Position numbers and translations under genes: made by a program. 64,000 bases of DNA from Dysidea avara (lineage: Eukaryota > Porifera > Demospongiae > Dictyoceratida > Dysideidae): assembly GCF_963678975.1 (NCBI RefSeq), contig NC_089272.1:63128574-63192573 (forward strand), in the 5' to 3' direction. Under the pieces are notes generated by a model. That model had not been told where the DNA came from and did not search any database. It was given only the letters and a program-made list of their open reading frames with translations. This document shows, piece by piece, positions 9,830 through 64,000 of the stretch. Numbering within the stretch: position 1 is the stretch's first letter; the number at the start of each line of letters is the position of its first letter.

Positions 9830-10285
9830 GGGACCCGCCGATTATGCTCATAATTTTACCTATTATGCTATGCTGCACTGCTCAAAAATTTACCTATTAG
9901 CTATGCTTAAATATATGCTCAATACTTACCCATTATGCTCAAATTATGCCCAATTATTTATGCTTCAGTTCCCATGCTCTAGTAATAATTTCCAATTTAT
10001 GGATAAATAATAAGTGGCTGAAGCACAAACTTACTTGTCAAAATGTATATCAGAAAAGATCGATATACTCTAATAGAACAGTCAGTTATATGATTGTTCT
10101 ATTAGAGTTACTGACTGTTCTATTAGAGTATATCGATCTTTTTGTGATAACTATTTTGATAAGCAAGAATTCATACCTACTATTATACAAATATTCTACC
10201 TATTATGCTAGCATTATGCTCAACGCTTTCAGACACCTAGCTATTACGCTCATAATTATGCCAGCATAATCGGCGGGTCCCTAGT
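9830..10285. mobile_element. MITE with termini CTAGGGACCCGCCGATTATG
   Basis: CTAGGGACCCGCCGATTATGCT near 9830 is mirrored by AGCATAATCGGCGGGTCCCTAG ending near 10285. The interior is made of ATTATGCTCA-like repeats and a perfect hairpin of the dispersed motif (10054-10143). Confidence 0.85.
10054..10143. repeat. Dispersed motif arranged as a hairpin
   Basis: AAAAGATCGATATACTCTAA continued by TAGAACAGTCAG is mirrored at 10111-10143, with a third motif copy in the loop. The stem is about 30 bp. It lies inside the MITE at 9830-10285. Confidence 0.85.
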
Positions 10286-10319
10286 TAGAGCATTCAAAAG
10301 TAAAGTTTAAACACATGAA

Positions 10320-11141
10320 TCAAGACACACGGTAGTGTGCCGTGCGGCCCAAGAAGCCGGCGCGCCACACCGTGAGTATATTGACAGGAAGAACGAAAAC
10401 GTCATTTTCACACCTTTGTATCTCGGTGATCACTTATCTGATTGGAACCAAATTTGCTACACAGTTGCCCGCCAGCCAAGGGAGTCTACATTCCTAATTT
10501 GAAGGAAATCGCTCCAGCCATTTTCGAGATACGAGCTGCCAAAGTTTCGTTTTTTTTTCTTTGTTTTTGTTTTCTTCTTCGTCTTTTCGCACACTTGCAA
10601 AAATTGCTATAACAAGCAAACGCGTACTCCGATCGCCTTGAAGTTTGGCACACAGAAAGGGAGTCCAAAGGCGAATCCTAGCATCAAATTTGGTACAAAT
10701 CCGATGAATGGTTCAGGAGTTATGACCGATTATTCGCGTAAAACAAGATCGATTTGTTGTCACGCCTACAGGGTAAACCGCTTCATGGAATGAGTTGAAA
10801 ATTGCTATGTAGATGGAGTAACCATCGTAGGAGTGCCTTTTGGTGGTTTGAAAGGAATCGAGATAAAGACCACGGAGATATGACACAAAACCCAACCTGT
10901 GTCACAATTACGCGATCGATTTTTATGAATAAAAAAGTATTAGTTTTCACGCCTACTAGGCAAACCGCTTAGAGCAATGAGCTGAAAATTGGTGTATAGC
11001 TGGAATAATCTTCTTAGAAAGTCCTTGCAGTAGTACAGAAGAATCGGATTACAAACCACTGAGTTATGATTCGAAAGCCAACTCCGTGTAGCAAATGCGA
11101 GATCGAGATACTCTAATAGAACAGTCACCCTAATAGAGCAT
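10320..11141. repeat. Dispersed ~800-bp repeat with internal duplicates
   Basis: The segment opens with the GC-rich GTGTGCCGTGCGGCCCAAGA and closes at the dispersed dimer motif (11101-11141). Two diverged copies of a ~190-bp unit start near 10758 and 10945; both contain TCACGCCTAC, then GGTAAACCGCTT or GGCAAACCGCTT. The composition is unlike the AT-rich surroundings. I judge it a repetitive element; the ORFs across it have no recognisable domain. Confidence 0.55.
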
Positions 11142-11169
11142 TCGGCTAATTTATTTACTCCATTATAGA

Positions 11170-14100
11170 ATTTTATTACATCACAAGTTATTCTGTAGGG
11201 AGTTCAGCTGCAAACAGTTAATCTTATAGACAGTTCAGCAAGAAGACAGTCACCATGTGGAGAGTTAAGCAAATATACCACTATAGAGATTCAGAACATT
11301 ACAAGTCACACTGAAGAAAGTTTAGCTATAAACAAGTCATGCACTGTGTAGAGAATTCAGCTACAATTTAGTCACTCTCTAGAGAATTCAGTTACACAGC
11401 AGGGGCGGATCCAGAGTTTGGAAAGAGGGGGGGCACCTTTCTGAAAAACAGTTGAAGACCAAAAAAACTTGCTGAAAACCAGTTGAAGACCAAAAAAAAA
11501 AAAAAAGGTCACGACAATAATAGCTAGTTATCCTTACCAACTATATCACGTCTGTTATGCAAAATAAAACCCTATTTATAGCTTCATAGGTAAGCTACAC
11601 TGCCTCATGAACATTGTGACTGCTTTATTAGAGTAATTGACTGCTCTATTAGAGTATCTCGATCTTGTATGCAATTTCTTGAAGGGGGGGCATTTGCCCC
11701 AAATGCCCCATCCTGGATCCGCCACTGCACAGAATTCAGCTACACACAAGTAACTGTGGAGAGAGTTCAGCTACAAACAAATTACCCTTTAGAGTGATCA
11801 GCTACAAACAAAACACTTTGCAGGGTGTTCAACTGCAACAAATCAGTTACCTTTAGAGCGATCAGCAATGAACAAATCAACACAAATCTACCTGTAGAGA
11901 GATCAGCTAGAAACAAATCACCCTGAAGAGAGTTCAGCTACAAAAAATCACCCTGTAGAGACATCAGCTAGAAACTAGACACAATGTAAGGAGTTCAGCT
12001 ACAAGCAATCACCCTGTAGAGAGTTCAGCTAAAACAAATCAACCTGCAAAGAGATCAGCTACAAACAAATCACCTTATAGAGAGTTCAGCTACAAACAGA
12101 TTACCTGTAGAGAGATCGGCTACAAACAAATCAACCTGCAGAGAGATCAGCTATATACACACAAATCAACTTGTAGAGAGATCAGCTACAAACAAATCAC
12201 CCTGTAGAGAGATCAGCTAGAAACTACACACAATGTAAGGAGTTCAGCTACAAACAAATCACCCTGTAGAGAGATCAGCTACAAACTAGACACAAAGTAA
12301 GGAGTTCAGCTACAAGCAAATTACCCTGTAGAGAGTTCATCTACAAACAAATCAACCTGTAGAGCAATCAGCTAGAAACAAATCACCCTGAAGAGAGGTC
12401 AGCTACAAAAAATCACCCTGTAGAGAGATCAGCTAGAAACAAATCACCCTGAAGAGAGGTCAGCTACAAAAAAATCACCCTGTAGAGAGATCAGCTATAA
12501 ACAAATTGCCCTGTAGAGAGATCGGCTACAAACAAATCAACCTGCAGAGAGATCAGCTACACACAAATCAACTTATGGAGAGTTCAACTACAAACAAATT
12601 ACCCTGTAGAGAGATTGGCTACAAACAAATCAGCCTGTAGAGAGTTCAGCTAAAACAAATCAACCTGCAGAGAGATCAACTACAAACAAATCACCTTATA
12701 GAGAGTTCAGCTACAAACAAATTACCCTATAGAGAGATCGGCTACAAACAAATCAACCTGCAGAGAGATCAGCTACACACAAATCAACTTGTAGAGAGAT
12801 CAATTACAAACAAATCACCCTGTAGAGAGATCAGCTAGAAACTACACACAATGTAAGGAGTTCAGCTACAAATAAATCACCTTATAGAGAGTTCAGCTAC
12901 AAACAAATCACTCTGTAGAGAGATCAGCTAGAAACTGGACACAATGTAAGGAGTTCAGCTACAAGCAAATCACCCTTTAGTGAGTTCAGCTACAAACAAA
13001 TCAACCTGCAGTGAGATCATCTACAAAAAAGCACCTTGTACAGAGTTCAGCTACAAACAAATTACCCTGTAGAGAGATCGGCTACAAACAAATCAACCAG
13101 TAGAAAAATCAGCTACACACAAATCAACTTGTAGAGAGATCAGCTACAAACAAATCACCCTGTAGAGAGATCAGCTAGAAACTAGTCACAATGTAAGGAG
13201 TTCAGCTAAAAGTAAATCACCCTGTAGAGAGTTCAGCTAAAACAAATCAACCTGCAGAGAGATCAGCTACAAATAAATCACTTTATAGACAGTTCAGCTA
13301 CAAACAAATTACCTTGTAGAGAGATCGGCTGCAAATTAATCAACCTGCAGAGAGATCAGCTACACACAAATCAACTTGTAGAGAGATCAGCTACAAACAA
13401 ATCACCCTGTAGAGAGATCAGCTAGAAACTAGATACAATGCAAGGAGTTCAGCTACAAGCAAAATCACCCTTTAGTGAGTTCAGCTACAAATAAATCAAC
13501 CTGCAGTGAGATCACCCACAAAAACGCACTTGTACAGAGTTCAGTCACAAACAAATCACCCTGTAGAGAGATCAAGTAGAAGAATTCACCTTGTAGAGAG
13601 TTCATTTACAAAGCAACCATCATATAGAGAGTTCAGCTACAAAGAAATTACCCCGTAGAGAGTTCAGCTAGAAGAAGTCACCTTGTAAAGAGTTTAGCTA
13701 CAAAGAAACCATCATGTACAGAGTTCAGCTACAAAGAAACCACCTGTACAGAATTCAACTACAAACAAATCACCCTGTATAGAGATCAGCTAGAAGAAGT
13801 TACCTTGTAGATAGTTCAGCTACAATAATTCACACTGTAGAAAGATCATCTAGAAGAAGTCACCTTATAGAGTGTTCAGTTACAAAGAAACCATCATGTA
13901 GAGAGTTCAGCTGCAAACAAATCACTCTGTAGAGAGTTCAGCTACAAAGAAACCGCCATGTAGAGAGTTCAGCCTCATACAAACCACCTTGTAGAGAATT
14001 CAACTACAACAAATCACCCTGTAGAGAAGAAGTTACCTTGTAGAGAGTTCAGCTACAAAGAAACCACCATGTAGAAAGTTTAGCTGCAAACAATTCACCT

Positions 14101-14455
14101 GTAGAGAGTTCAGCTAGAAACAAATCACCCCATAGAGAGATCAACTGGACGAAGTCACCTTGTAGAGAGTTCAGCTACAATGAAACCATCATGTAGAGAG
14201 TTCAGCTGCAAACAAATCACCCTGCAGAGAGTTCAGCTACAAAAAAATCACCCTGTAGAGAGTTCAGCTAGACGAAGTCACCTTATAGAGAGTTCAGCTA
14301 CAAAGAAACCATCATGTAGAGAGTTCGGCTATAAAGACACCACCATGTAGAGAGTTTAGCTGCAAACAAATCACCTGTTACAGAGAGTTCAGCTACAAAG
14401 AAACCATCCTGTATATAGTTCAGCTACATTTCAAGTCACCCAGTAGAGAGATCAG
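11170..14455. repeat. 31-bp satellite array, about 95 units
   Basis: The consensus unit is about AGAGAGTTCAGCTACAAACA plus AATCACCCTGT, 31 bp, repeated across the region with substitutions. A variant with GAAACTAGACACAATGTAAG recurs every few hundred bases, suggesting higher-order repeats. A 328-bp MITE (11400-11727) interrupts the array. Units near 13550-14400 are more diverged (AGAAGTCACCTTGTAGAG). A few inverted units reappear at about 15080-15190, across the palindrome centre. Confidence 0.95.
11400..11727. mobile_element. MITE inserted in the satellite (CAGGGGCGGATCCAG termini)
   Basis: CAGGGGCGGATCCAG at 11400 and CTGGATCCGCCACTG ending at 11727 are inverted with one mismatch. CACAG flanks both sides (11395-11399 and 11728-11732) and restores the satellite frame when one copy is removed. 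The interior has a poly-A stretch and the dispersed dimer (11616-11668). Confidence 0.85.
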
Positions 14456-15145
14456 CTGAAAAAAAAATCCTGTGGGGAATAATGAGCATGTAATAAATAT
14501 ATGTATATAATTTGTATAATTACTAATAAAATCAAAAATAATTGAAGTACTAAAATTCTTCTTTAAGTTCTTTTCTTCTTCCTGTGGTAAAGAAAAAAAC
14601 ACATGGGTTAAAAAAGCCCCAAAGCCAGCCATAGGCCGGCTTTGCAGTATACAAATACAAAAAGAAGTGATATCTAATCAAAAACAGCCAAGCTGTAAAA
14701 AAGGTGCGGCCCCCAAAAAGGCCATGGTGAAAAAAGATGTGAAATCCAAGGTGGCGGCCAAGAAATGGCTGTGATGGTAGGTTAATGGTTACATTTTAAT
14801 AACGGCAATTCAGGTGAATTTTGTGCCGCTTGGTCTTGGCACCAAATTCACTTGAATTGTTGTTATTAAAATGTAACCATTAACCTACCATCACAGCCAT
14901 TTCTTGGCCGCCACCTTGGATTTCACATCTTTTTTCACCATGGCCTTTTTGGGGGCCGCACCTTTTTTTACAGCTTGGCTGTTTTTGATTAGATATCACT
15001 TCTTTTATATACAAATTATACAAATTATATACATATATTTATTACATGCCCATTATTCCCCACAGGATATTTTTTTGCAGCTGATCTCTCTACTGGGTGA
15101 CTTGAAATGTAGCTGAATTATATACAGGATGGTTTCTTTGTAGCT
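14395..15145. repeat. Long palindrome at the end of the satellite (foldback core)
   Basis: The inner arms 14640-14830 and 14833-15010 are near-perfect inverted copies (for example GGTGCGGCCCCCAAAAAGGC near 14704 and its complement near 14940). The outer arms 14395-14530 and 15010-15145 carry inverted satellite units. About 110 extra bases (14530-14640) are present only on the left. The whole looks like a foldback element whose left arm expanded into the 31-bp array. Confidence 0.9.
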
Positions 15146-15342
15146 GAACTCTGAAGGTAACCTCTTCTAGCTGGTCTCTCTATTTGTAGGCACCTACTAG
15201 CTATAACTACTAGCTATAACTATAGTACATATGTGTAGCCGAATGTGCTACATGATATGACATACGCCAAGTGTTAAGTTGTTTGCAGGGTTAAAGTTGC
15301 ACTTCACTATCTTGTTTACACTTATTTAATAGCCTGATGTCA

Positions 15343-15849
15343 ACAAGCACCAGTGTTGGGCAAGTTACTTTGTAAAAGTAACTAGTTACATATTACATAT
15401 TACTTGCAACTGAACTATTTAGTTACAGTTACATATTACCCATAAAATAAAGTAACTGTAATAATATTACATATTATATTACTTTGTGTCCACAGCCTTA
15501 AGCTGTCACGTGTGAAACTACCACCTTATCACGTGAAATGATTGCGTTGTTGGACAATGTGCAAATCTTGGTTATAAGTAAGAAGCTAGTGAATAAGCTT
15601 CATTCAGTAGGCCTCGTTACTTCGTTGTGGTTAGGCGATACTCAGAGGATTACTAACGAGATTAGTAACTTCGTTACTTTTAGTAATAATATTACGTAAT
15701 ATTAGACTCGTTACAGTGCGTTACATTTGTAAGTAAAGTATCTTGCGTTATATTACGTGTTTTCATAGCGTATTTCGTTATATTACTTTGTTACCACAAA
15801 AGTAATAATATTACGTAACGCGTTACTTACTCCCAACACTGACAAGCAC
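15343..15849. mobile_element. hAT-type MITE (CAGTGTTGGG), copy 1
   Basis: Element 15351-15841 (491 bp) with termini CAGTGTTGGG and CCCAACACTG, flanked by the 8-bp direct repeat ACAAGCAC (15343-15350 and 15842-15849). An 8-bp duplication and CAG..CTG termini indicate hAT. The body is rich in GTTAC and TATTAC. A second copy lies at 42210-42716. Confidence 0.92.
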
Positions 15850-16369
15850 ACAGGTACACATGAAGCCAGAAGTACTCTATGCACCAGTGGAAAAGTTGTT
15901 TACAGTGCATTTTGTTATTGTTTATACTACCATTACATTACAGCCCTAGTCTCATGATGACATGCAACACATATGTATGAGACCCATGCATGAAGAAAAA
16001 GGTTGGTTACAAAGATGATTGCAAAGGAAAGTCTTAACTTGTAATAGCCCATTTTCACATTGTGATAAAAGTATGAATCTTTCCACATTAGTACACCTGA
16101 TGACACGAAATTTGAGAGGTGGAGATTTGACCTTTGGTGTCCACTACAGCTCATTTTATGTCCAAAATTAGTGACCTTTGTCTATATACATAATATGCTT
16201 AATTTGTTTGAAAAGTGAAGCCTCTATTCATGAAACAAGTACAGGGTGGGGCATTTAATAGTTATACCATGGCTGCAAGGGATTTGTGATATATACATCC
16301 AAAGCCCGAGGGTTGCAGGTGTATATATCAGCAAATATCAAGCAGCTGTGGTATAATATAAGCGATATA

Positions 16370-17070
16370 TATCACTTGGGAGGCACTCACCTAATAGGTG
16401 AAAGAACTACTGAGAACTCATCCCCTTTGTTATATACACTTGCATATGAATATCGATTGTGGTTTTAATAGCGTGGGCTAATAGCCATCACAACGTTATC
16501 CATACGTTAAAACGTCATCAATACAGTACTATGTTTCAACACACAATGTTATAAACCTTGCGATTGTGGGATGGAGTTTATATTGTTATCATTTTAGTAC
16601 TAAGTTAAGCCAACTAGCTTTAATTTGCTATATTGGGACAGTAAGTTTTTATAATAAGTTGAGTACTTAGGACTGTAAGTTACTAAAGTAGTTTTGCCGT
16701 TCCGTGGTCTGTTCAAAGGCTGATACATGGTGGGTAAAAATATGCAACCACGATCGCCCAAAAAAATATTTTGTGCCTTCACTCCTTTACTAACAACCAG
16801 CTAGTCTATCTTGGCAAATATACTCAGCTTAGCATCCACAGCAAAAGTGAGTCCCACAATACAAAGCTCTGTGTCGCTCAATAAAATGAGTCAAAATGTA
16901 TTATTTCTTTGAACTAGCTGGGCATCAAAGTCATTGGCAAACGGCTTTCCCATGATATTGCCTGGACAATATCTTGATATTGCTAGGGAAATATGTGAGT
17001 TAAACCCCAAGCAGCGCCTTTGAACGCCCACACTAAAGTAGTATATGTTGGGTATGCACCCTTTTCTCTT
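16370..17070 (+). repeat. Dispersed ~700-bp repeat, copy A
   Basis: This segment matches 51570-52240 in inverted orientation over its whole length. Shared landmarks include the phrases around CCACAATCG, CGTTAAAACGTCAT, ATACATGGTGGGTA and GATCGCC. Neither copy has a convincing ORF. The termini are not clear enough to name a class. Confidence 0.75.
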
Positions 17071-17606
17071 GAGGTTGTTTAACAAAGGTCATAATTACGT
17101 GTTTAATCTTATGTGAACTGCTTTAATGCTAAATAGATTTGGATAAAGCAACATTGTTATTTACTGTAAGTGCACAATTCATTCCATTTTTGTGAGTATG
17201 TTGCTCTACTAAAATAGCTGTGAAGGTCAAAATATGCAATGGCATTACAGTATATCCTAAACAAATGTTATTGATAGCACAGTCTATGTGCCAAGTGTGA
17301 TGCTTTTCTCACAAAGTACACAAAATCACCACGTTTATGCACTATGCTGCTCTACGAATAGGAGTACAACCTGAACAGATAAAGAAATTAGCCACATAGC
17401 TATGTACATAAAGTCAGGTTGTCAAAAGTGAATATTTTTTAACAACACAGTATAATGCATGTATATGCATGTAAGTATATGTTATTTAGAAAGATGTACG
17501 TAATGTGTATAACTCATAAAAGCTAACACATTTCTGCAAAACACAACATGAAATACAGTAGTAGTAGTGTACTGTATGTGTATGTATACAAATCAACACA
17601 ACAGTA

Positions 17607-59720
<42,114 letters not shown>

Positions 59721-60129
59721 GAACGAATCGCCAAAAGTTGGACGGTTGCTTTGGCGCTTGTGGGAATTTATTTTCGAAAAACAACCGGATGTGGGAATTT
59801 ATTTTCGAAGAGAAGGGCCTCTTTGCAATATCCGAAAGCAAAAACCTTTCGAAAATTACCAGCTATATGGTAATTATAACACGAAAGGCACACTGCAGTA
59901 CTTGATAATACTGTAATACTCTTCTTCTCCGTGCTCCGCAAATAATTCTGGACAAAATAGTAGACTAAACAGCATATGTACTGTAGCACTTTGGTTACCG
60001 GTCAAATAATTATTTTTGTGGGCACTGTAAGGACTTCAGGAAGAAACCATTCCACTGTTCTGCATTGTTCTTTCACCCTACACTCGTGCTCAGGCTATAA
60101 AGGTGTGTACTTTAACTATAGTCTAAATA

Positions 60130-60273
60130 AGTTAGACACCGTGACCAACGGGAACTAAGCGGTTTAATAACCCCTCAGGCCCTAAGTAGCACCCTTACTA
60201 CACTAGGGATACTACAGCCTCGGGCCATCAGGGTTACTAAATCGCTTAGTTCCCTTGGTCTTGGTGTCTAACT
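60130..60273. repeat. Small palindromic element
   Basis: GTTAGACACCGTGACCAACG plus GGAACTAAGCGGTTTAATAA is mirrored by TTACTAAATCGCTTAGTTCC plus CTTGGTCTTGGTGTCTAAC. The loop is CCCTTACTACACTAGGGATA. Confidence 0.85.
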
Positions 60274-60834
60274 ATTACATATAGGTTAACATCGTGTAAA
60301 TAAATAGCAACTAGATAATCAAATTCCTTGTTCTAGCATGAACCACGATAGTGGCTCATAATAGGGATCAGGGCAAAAAATTTCAAAACTTTCTAATAGA
60401 ACGCACGCCAAAAGCAGCCTTCCAGGCTTTGGATGTGTTTCAAGAACCTTCCAGACCTTCCTCCAGTGTTGTAAAGACTGATTTGGAAGTATAAAATACA
60501 AGGGAAGTGGTTTTGGGAGTTTTTAAAGATTTCTAAAATTGTCCCAAATCTCCATCTTCTTATTTCATGCGTCTACAGCCCACAGGAAGTAGATATCAGC
60601 ACTAAAAATGTATGGCGTATTTTAAAATCATTCCTACCCAGGTCTGTGTGGTATTAAAATCTCTGCTTTCTAAGGCGATTGTGAGATGTACAGTCGTGTC
60701 AGTGAAGGGGGTGTGTCTCATAGCCTGTCATTGAAACCGCATTCCGGGAACTTTCCTAAGGGCTGCTACAGCCATTTATCAGTCAAGAATCGACGTAACA
60801 AGCCTCATAAGCTATCAGAAATAGCGTAACCCTT

Positions 60835-61340
60835 CAAATTGAAAAGGGGTGTGTGTCCCTTTTGTATGCGATCAAAAATTAAGGGCAGCTCCAAAGCTTT
60901 GGGGAAAAGAAATTTTGAAAGAAAACAGTATCACCTTCCAGTATATGTATCAGGCCTTATAAGCTACTGGAAATTTAATTCAGAAGTTGTTATTGATGTT
61001 CAACGTGGCAATGCTGCTTCTGTAATGGCAACAATTCCATCATCACAGGATTGGGCAGAGTTTGCCTCTCTACCCACTGTTTGAGTGTGAAGACCTTTTC
61101 TTTTATTATTATTATTATGTTTTATATTAAACAAAAAAACTTCCATCATAAAAAACAGAATTAAAAAGAGGGCGTGTCTCCTTTGTACATGATCGAAAGA
61201 TTGAGAGCAGTTGCCTTAAGGATCTGCACGAGAGAAGACTAAATAATAGTTACAGATAGCTACTTTTTACAGATTGGTAGGATTTTCCAGCTATATAATT
61301 TCAATGCTGTTATTGTTGTGGATCAAAGCATTTAACACGT
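60835..61340 (+). repeat. Diverged direct duplication with short ORF
   Basis: The segment from 60835 (AAAAGGGGTGTGTGTCCCTT) recurs in decayed form from about 61165 (AAAGAGGGCGTGTCTCCTTT). An 81-codon ORF (60839-61084), ending VMATIPSSQDWAEFASLPTV, spans the first copy. It may be a terminal exon of an unrecognised gene. Confidence 0.45.
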
Positions 61341-61624
61341 TGGGTGAATACAGCTTGTGCATGATCATGCCTTTTCAGAGTCTATAGCTATTCCATAAGA
61401 CTCAGATCATGAGCACACACTCTATACCTGTAGCTAGTAAACAGATCCTTGAGCATCATGAAGTCAGCCTTCATATACAATATTACTGCAGTACTACATA
61501 TTACTTCAGTACTATATTACTACATGCGAATGCATCAAGTAAAAATCAGGCCTTCAGGTCACTCAACTAAAAATGCTTTTTTAAGGTTACAGGTTAGGCA
61601 CTTATAATAGGTTATTATTTTTAG

Positions 61625-61711
61625 CACGAAACTCAAGCAGGTGTTAGTGAGGAGGTTGTTAACTTCAAAGCGTTGTATAGCCACGTGATAATAGCGGAGG
61701 AATCATACAAA
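61625..61711 (+). CDS. Candidate isolated exon
   Basis: 87 bp, open in phase 0 with no stop, after acceptor TTTTTAG and before donor GTGAGTG. It encodes HETQAGVSEEVVNFKALY then SHVIIAEESYK. It is not recognised; it could be part of a plus-strand gene that extends to the right. A possible terminal exon (63139 onward, encoding HIPADSEIKIEH) has a good acceptor. Confidence 0.3.
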
Positions 61712-62534
61712 GTGAGTGTCAATACTTTACTACAGAAGGTAGTCAAACGTAAAATTGTAAAATTAAGTCCCCGCAAGCTATCAGCTAATTAGTACTAATT
61801 TTTATGGCAGTATCAAAGGGTGGTTATATTATCTAGGTCCTGTCGTGGAGACTTTGTGGGAAAACTGACTAGAGGCTGGTTAATTATCGTATCTTTCAAG
61901 GATAATAGCGAGTAGTTCTGCTACGGAAATACCGCGAGTCCACTACAGTGCTGTTACAATCGGATAGCAACTAAAGTCGTTCGTGAGGACCTAGAAATCA
62001 CTAAGTAATAGCTTATTAATGCTAAATATCATGATGTGGCTTCCCATGAAACCTGGTTTTTGATGAATAGCAATCAACAGTTTCACTGTTTAGTGCCTGC
62101 ATTTCTGTACAAGTGCTTCCCTTGTTGAGTGTATCACCGCTTATGGTATTAATTGTACATTAATATTCCATGTAATTTTAGTGAGTTCTTCCATGCAAAA
62201 CGGTCAAAACAGAACTATAAACAAAGCGCCTGCAAAACTATTTATCTGGTGACCCGTAACCTTAACTTACATATTCATGGTCTATTCACTGCAAAAATTT
62301 TATACAAATTGAATGTACCATGTCCATGTATCAAGTAAATTTGTACTGCTGTTCATTTTAAGTTATACCACTATATAGCATGTATCCAGTGAATATATCT
62401 CAGTATAAAGCAGTTTATTTCTCTAAAATGGTTTGTACGTAAAGGCCTGATTTTTACTTGATGCATTCACACATGCAGTGCACACCAGCCATAAAATTGT
62501 GTTGTCCGTGTGCATGGACATGAAAAAATTTCAG

Positions 62535-62880
62535 AAACTAGGGGGGCAAAAAATAGTAAATTTAAACAAGTAAAATAGGGATTGAAGTTGTCATTCTGAA
62601 AAAAGAAAAACTGCGTAAACAAGTAGTGATTCACAATACTGCTTAATACATCAATACAAGCCAAGCAACTTGATTTGTGTACATTGAATTTAAGATTCCT
62701 ATTTCGATTGTCAAATAAAAAGTAGAGATAGGAATCTTAAATTCAATGTACACAAATCAAGCTGCTTGGCTTGTATTGATGTATTAAACAGTATTGTGAA
62801 TCACCACTTGTTTACGCAGTTTTTTTTTTCAGAATGACAACTTCGATCCCTATTCTACTTACAAATTTTTTCCCCCCTAG
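62535..62880. repeat. Long palindrome with ~160-bp arms
   Basis: AACTAGGGGGGCAAAAAAT through TAGGAATCTTAAATTCAATG-type sequence is mirrored with few mismatches. The loop, about 25 bases, is near 62700-62730. Non-coding foldback element. Confidence 0.9.
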
Positions 62881-63394
62881 TTTGATATAGGATTACTGTA
62901 AATTGTATGGTTTATAAGTTATAGCAGTTCAGAAGCAGCAAATTGGAACCTCTAATAATTTGGCAGTGAAATAAAAAAAAACCTTGGAAGGTACGTAATC
63001 TCTGCTAGATAGATATATTAAATAGGGGAGGGGTTCAGACTTTAGGTAAGACCATCTGCTTGTTTTCATTCAGTGACAGTGTACACTGGTATCTTAAACT
63101 TGTTGGCAAGCCTGTTCTTTTCTTTTCTTGTAGGGGTCACATACCAGCTGATTCAGAAATAAAAATTGAACACTGAAATATGGCCAGTGTGTTGAAGGGA
63201 GGAACAAGAGCTATTCTGCAATTCGAACAGTGGGGGTTAACGTACAATAGAAATTAATTTTGTGCTAATAAATTTTTATGGATTTAATATATCAGTGGGG
63301 ATAAGGAATGCATTATTTTCACATTTAAACTTAGAGTGGTACTAGATATATGTAAATCCTATTAATTAGTAGTGTATAGTATTAATTTTAAAAT

Positions 63395-63694
63395 GAAGTA
63401 GGGTTCCAAGTAATAAAAAGCAGCAAAACAAGAGATGAATTATGGTATTACAGCATAACTCGGTGGGAAAATCCCTACATTGGCATGTTATAGCAATCAT
63501 TTTTTTGTTCAATGCCAAAGTAGGGGAGCTATGCTGTAATACCATCATTCATCTCTTGTTGCACTACTTTCTATGGCTTAGATCCCTACTTCATTTTAAT
63601 TTTAATATACTAGTTTGTTTGGTTTTTCTGTTATAGCATACAGTTACACATGTATGACTGTTCTATTAGGACGACTGCTGTATTAGAGTATCTC
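63395..63694. mobile_element. Palindromic foldback element, copy 3
   Basis: Same stem as copy 2 (GAAGTAGGGTTCCAAGTAAT ... ATGAATTATGGTATTACAGC), inverted orientation, with the dispersed dimer at the right edge (63651-63694). The remaining bases to 64000 show nothing recognisable. Confidence 0.85.
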
Positions 63695-64000
63695 AAGTCA
63701 GTCTTTCACCTATCCTAGGTTGAGATATCACTCAGAGGGAGGGATTAGCCCCCTCCTCCTACTCTTGGCAGATCAAGGGGGAGTGGGCTGAAGTCTCCTA
63801 GCTTCTTCCCCCATCCTTTCAACTGCTAATGGCACCAGATATGAAATAATTTCAATTTTGCATCTGAACTCGTGCTCCAACAATTAAGTACTGAAATTGC
63901 AGTGGCCATTACATTGTGTCTTCAGCTATGGTCTGCAGTGATGCAAATAATGAACAGTACAAGAAGTGTTTCTGCAATCACTAAAATACTGATGATAACC

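Noticed and set aside
11170-14455. CRISPR-like regularity of the 31-bp repeat
   Set aside because: The units are contiguous and have no unique spacers, and the genome is eukaryotic. It is a satellite.

Overview
This is metazoan nuclear DNA: AT-rich, with few genes and many transposable elements. Its multi-exon genes use GT/AG introns and small in-phase exons. The closest fit from the gene content is a sponge (Porifera, probably a demosponge): a ZU5 gene ending in a CARD-like domain, two-gene THAP/YqaJ transposons, pogo elements with zinc fingers, and a very dense load of MITEs and foldback elements. The sponge assignment is inference from family resemblance, not a database match.

Two host-type genes can be rebuilt exon by exon. 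(1) A minus-strand gene runs from 59720 down to 17607. Its six exons have matching phases and sum to exactly 510 codons: a short N-terminal exon, a ZU5 exon, two exons in the UPA position, a CARD/death-fold exon, and a short acidic terminal exon. The layout resembles the ZU5-UPA-death modules of UNC5, PIDD and ankyrin. (2) Inside its 22-kb fourth intron, on the plus strand, lies a second gene (33964-41309). It starts with nine tandem phase-1 exons, eight of exactly 72 bp, each encoding a 24-residue repeat. A coiled-coil exon, a basic conserved domain and a string of tiny exons follow. Its 25 exons also sum to whole codons (625).

The transposons form layers around and inside these genes. From left to right: the 5' piece of an unknown element (453-886); a pogo element (1890-4950) with a C-terminal zinc finger; a 747-bp element with a 9-bp target duplication (5086-5832); a non-LTR retrotransposon lying between two halves of a terminal inverted repeat (6272-9658); a 3.3-kb satellite of 31-bp units forming one arm of a giant foldback (11170-15195); hAT-type MITEs; an element built of inverted 21-bp tandem arrays (18741-19453); a complete THAP-transposase plus SWIM-YqaJ-PHD element (23530-27752); many palindromic elements (28.9-33 kb and 42-63 kb); and a possible 5.5-kb element with ~290-bp terminal repeats (44236-49775).

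A recurring feature is the in-frame TGA inside an otherwise intact reading frame. It occurs once in the pogo gene, once in the YqaJ gene and twice in the exon-array gene, at positions where CGA (Arg) is the likely ancestral codon. CpG deamination is the simplest explanation. A short motif (TACTCTAATAGAACAGTCA and variants), usually as a dimer, recurs inside several unrelated element families across the window.
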